In this document: positions 6,722-6,921 of the stretch, piece by piece
How positions within the stretch are numbered: the first letter of the stretch is position 1
Layout of the letters: the number at the start of each line of letters is the position of its first letter
Source of the DNA: Methanocorpusculaceae archaeon UBA425
Lineage (GTDB): Archaea > Halobacteriota > Methanomicrobia > Methanomicrobiales > Methanocorpusculaceae
Reading direction: 5' to 3'
Assembly: GCA_002506085.1 (NCBI GenBank)
Contig: DAWV01000016.1
Coordinates: forward strand, 6,634-13,554
Length of the DNA: 6,921 nt
The notes under the pieces: generated by a model
What the model was told of the DNA's origin: nothing
What the model saw: only the letters and a program-made list of their open reading frames with translations
Databases searched by the model: none
Position numbers and translations under genes: made by a program

Positions 6722-6775
6722 ATACTGCACTCCGTTCTGCAAACCGGCACGATCCGGAACCCCGCCCATTTGCCA

Positions 6776-6794
6776 GGAGGGAGGGGAAGGGGGG
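6776..6794 (+). other. G-rich tract, possible quadruplex
   Basis: Runs of 2, 3, 4 and 6 G separated by one or two A residues lie in the spacer after hsdR. A two-tetrad G-quadruplex is possible, but a three-tetrad one lacks a proper fourth run. It marks a sharp change to a G-rich + strand. Confidence 0.35.
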
Positions 6795-6817
6795 CGCAAT
6801 ACGACCGCGGGTGTACT

Positions 6818-6841
6818 CGAAGGCTTCGCCCCCGGGGGGGC
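6818..6841. repeat. GC-rich inverted repeats downstream of hsdR
   Basis: CGAAGGCTTCG (6818-6828) is a near-perfect palindrome with a central G. It is followed directly by GCCCCC (6828-6833) and GGGGGC (6836-6841), complementary arms with only 2 bases between, which need some unpairing for a loop. Role unknown; it may add structure to the 3' end of the hsdR transcript. Confidence 0.5.
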
Positions 6842-6847
6842 TCGCGC

Positions 6848-6886
6848 AAAGGGGGGTGACCCGTTCCCACCCCTGTCCCCCTTTTT
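6848..6886 (+). terminator. Probable terminator of the hsdR unit
   Basis: GGGGTG (6853-6858) pairs with CACCCC (6868-6873) over a 9-base loop, and the outer AAAGG can pair with CCTTT (6880-6884). A T5 run follows at 6882-6886. A stable GC stem and T-run 130 to 165 bases past the hsdR stop fit a terminator closing the transcript. No gene is visible in 6722-6921. Confidence 0.55.
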
Positions 6887-6921
6887 GTGAATTTAGTTGA
6901 TTTTCGAAAATTTCGTGTGGG

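Noticed and set aside
6654..6900. Two plus-strand ORFs of 76-78 aa spanning the hsdR end and GC-rich tail
   Set aside because: They are rich in G, P and R as expected from translating G/C runs and run through the probable terminator.

Overview
The window looks archaeal, probably from a methanogenic euryarchaeon of the Methanomicrobiales type. That placement is an inference. It rests on A/T-rich TATA-like promoters lying so close to the start codons that the first cistrons appear leaderless, on oligo-T tracts right after stop codons, and on Shine-Dalgarno motifs appearing only before internal cistrons. All recognisable genes are on the + strand. No tRNA, rRNA, CRISPR array, transposase or integrase was seen.

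Layout: (1) 1-244 is non-coding, with a 10-bp tandem repeat at its start and a promoter at its end. (2) 245-1603 is a two-gene unit: a 354-aa protein of unknown function with an antitoxin-like C-terminal end, abutting a 97-aa HicA-like protein. (3) 1604-1787 is non-coding and ends in a second promoter closely related to the first. (4) 1788-3073 is a second two-gene unit: a histidine-motif protein (DUF6978-like, from memory) overlapping a DUF1828/DUF1829 protein. (5) 3074-3206 is non-coding, with an oligo-T terminator and a TATA box. (6) 3207-6721 is a third unit: a 154-aa winged-helix protein with a tandem-repeat linker, coupled by an ATGA overlap to a full-length type I restriction subunit HsdR. 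(7) 6722-6921 is a GC-rich tail with strong inverted repeats and a probable terminator.

The genes read as a small defence or stress island. A TA-like pair and a second uncharacterised pair share an almost identical promoter and are probably expressed together. They sit next to an HsdR whose partners HsdM and HsdS are not in the window. HsdR keeps all its nuclease and helicase motifs, but its codon use changes sharply from 5' to 3'. The most promising undescribed material is the two co-promoted gene pairs.
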